NCBI GenBank assembly: GCA_020696915.1
Contig: JAJFMR010000216.1
Span: forward strand, 1 to 5,662
Length of the DNA: 5,662 nucleotides
Origin: Rhizobiaceae bacterium
GTDB taxonomy: Bacteria; Pseudomonadota; Alphaproteobacteria; Rhizobiales; Rhizobiaceae
Direction: 5' to 3'
The notes beneath the pieces are model-generated. The model was not told the DNA's origin. It ran no database searches and saw only the letters and a list, made by a program, of their open reading frames with translations. Below are positions 5,237 to 5,662 of this stretch, one piece after another; positions within the stretch are counted from its first letter, which is position 1; each line of letters starts with the position of its first letter. A program made the position numbers and the translations under genes.

Positions 5237-5662
5237 TCAGGCCGGCTCAAGATAGCTTTCCCAGGCATCGATGGAGATGGTCAGCGACGGGTCGCTCCCC
5301 TCGCCCCAGATCTCGGCTGCATCGAAGACCACGGTGTATAACCATTCCGGGTTTTCACCCCTTCCATGCGCGTTGGTGTCCGGAAACACGAAGCCGCCAC
5401 GCACCGCTTCGATGACCCCGGTCCTTGCTCTTGCATAGCGCGGCAGCCTGGTGTGCCCGGTCGGATGGAAATTCCGGGTGCGCACGCGGTCGCCGGTGCC
5501 ATACAGCGCGGCTTCCGGGACGGGCCGGCTGCAGGCCCTGGCAAGCGTCCGAGGGACGTCGGCCGCCTCGAGCACCCGACGCGGCGTCGTGCCTTTCACG
5601 AGTCCCCGGCCCGCCGACAGTTCCTCGGCGGCGACGAAACCGTGGCGCTGCAGCAGCACTTC
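5237..5662 (-). CDS. nthB: Nitrile hydratase beta subunit, C-terminal 141 residues (5' end outside window)
   Basis: Nitrile hydratase hydrates nitriles to amides; the beta subunit pairs with the metal-binding alpha subunit in the cytosol. The reading frame is open to the window edge, so only the last 141 of an expected 220 or so residues are present. The SH3-like C-terminal domain is typical: YGTGDRVRTRNFHPTGHTRLPRYARARTG (54-82 of the visible part), VFPDTNAHGRGENPEWLYTVVF (92-113), then AAEIWG (115-120) and the ending DAWESYLEP (132-140). Arginines in the GHTRLPRYARARTG stretch correspond to a region that in known enzymes contacts the oxidised cysteines of the alpha metal site. The accessory gene follows after 19 bases, so they form an operon. 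The alpha gene, which would show whether cobalt or iron is used, is expected upstream beyond the right edge. A P14K-like partner favours cobalt. Confidence 0.94.
   Translation of the reverse strand, partial: EVLLQRHGFVAAEELSAGRGLVKGTTPRRVLEAADVPRTLARACSRPVPEAALYGTGDRVRTRNFHPTGHTRLPRYARARTGVIEAVRGGFVFPDTNAHGRGENPEWLYTVVFDAAEIWGEGSDPSLTISIDAWESYLEPA

Overview
This is a high-GC stretch of ordinary-looking chromosome. It most likely comes from an alphaproteobacterium of the order Hyphomicrobiales (the Mesorhizobium/Rhizobium group). That placement is an inference from the gene types, the base composition, a sequence matching the alphaproteobacterial EcfG stress-promoter pattern, and the codirectional nitrile hydratase beta and accessory genes. 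No mobile element, CRISPR array, rRNA or tRNA was seen.

Left part (1-2852, all on the minus strand, read right to left): a Kup-type potassium transporter (930-2852), then a TetR/AcrR-family regulator (128-778), then the first 34 codons of ketol-acid reductoisomerase, ilvC (1-104, cut by the window edge). The regulator and ilvC are only 23 bases apart. The 151-base kup-tetR gap holds a perfect 15-base inverted repeat that looks like the TetR protein's own operator. It also holds a hairpin with a run of eight T that reads as a terminator on the plus strand, where no gene is annotated.

Middle (2853-3587): a divergent intergenic region of 214 bases separates kup from the only plus-strand gene, a small SpoIIAA-like (STAS/SEC14-type) protein (3067-3474). 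This gene has a strong ribosome binding site and a good EcfG/RpoE2-type promoter match. The kup side of the gap contains overlapping inverted repeats and a 10-base-period direct repeat. After the SpoIIAA-like gene comes a short AT-rich convergent gap with a perfect 12-base palindrome and a small hairpin.

Right part (3588-5662, minus strand): the 3' two thirds or so of a nitrile hydratase beta subunit gene (cut by the window edge), a nitrile hydratase accessory gene 19 bases downstream, a good intrinsic terminator, and then a compact stand-alone RecD/Dda-like superfamily 1B helicase. The beta and accessory genes are almost certainly one operon, with the alpha subunit expected just beyond the right edge. 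The terminator separates the helicase from that operon.

No clear new system is visible. The items most worth a second look are the orphan plus-strand terminator (possible small RNA), the TetR operator beside ilvC, the EcfG-type promoter, and the kup leader structures.
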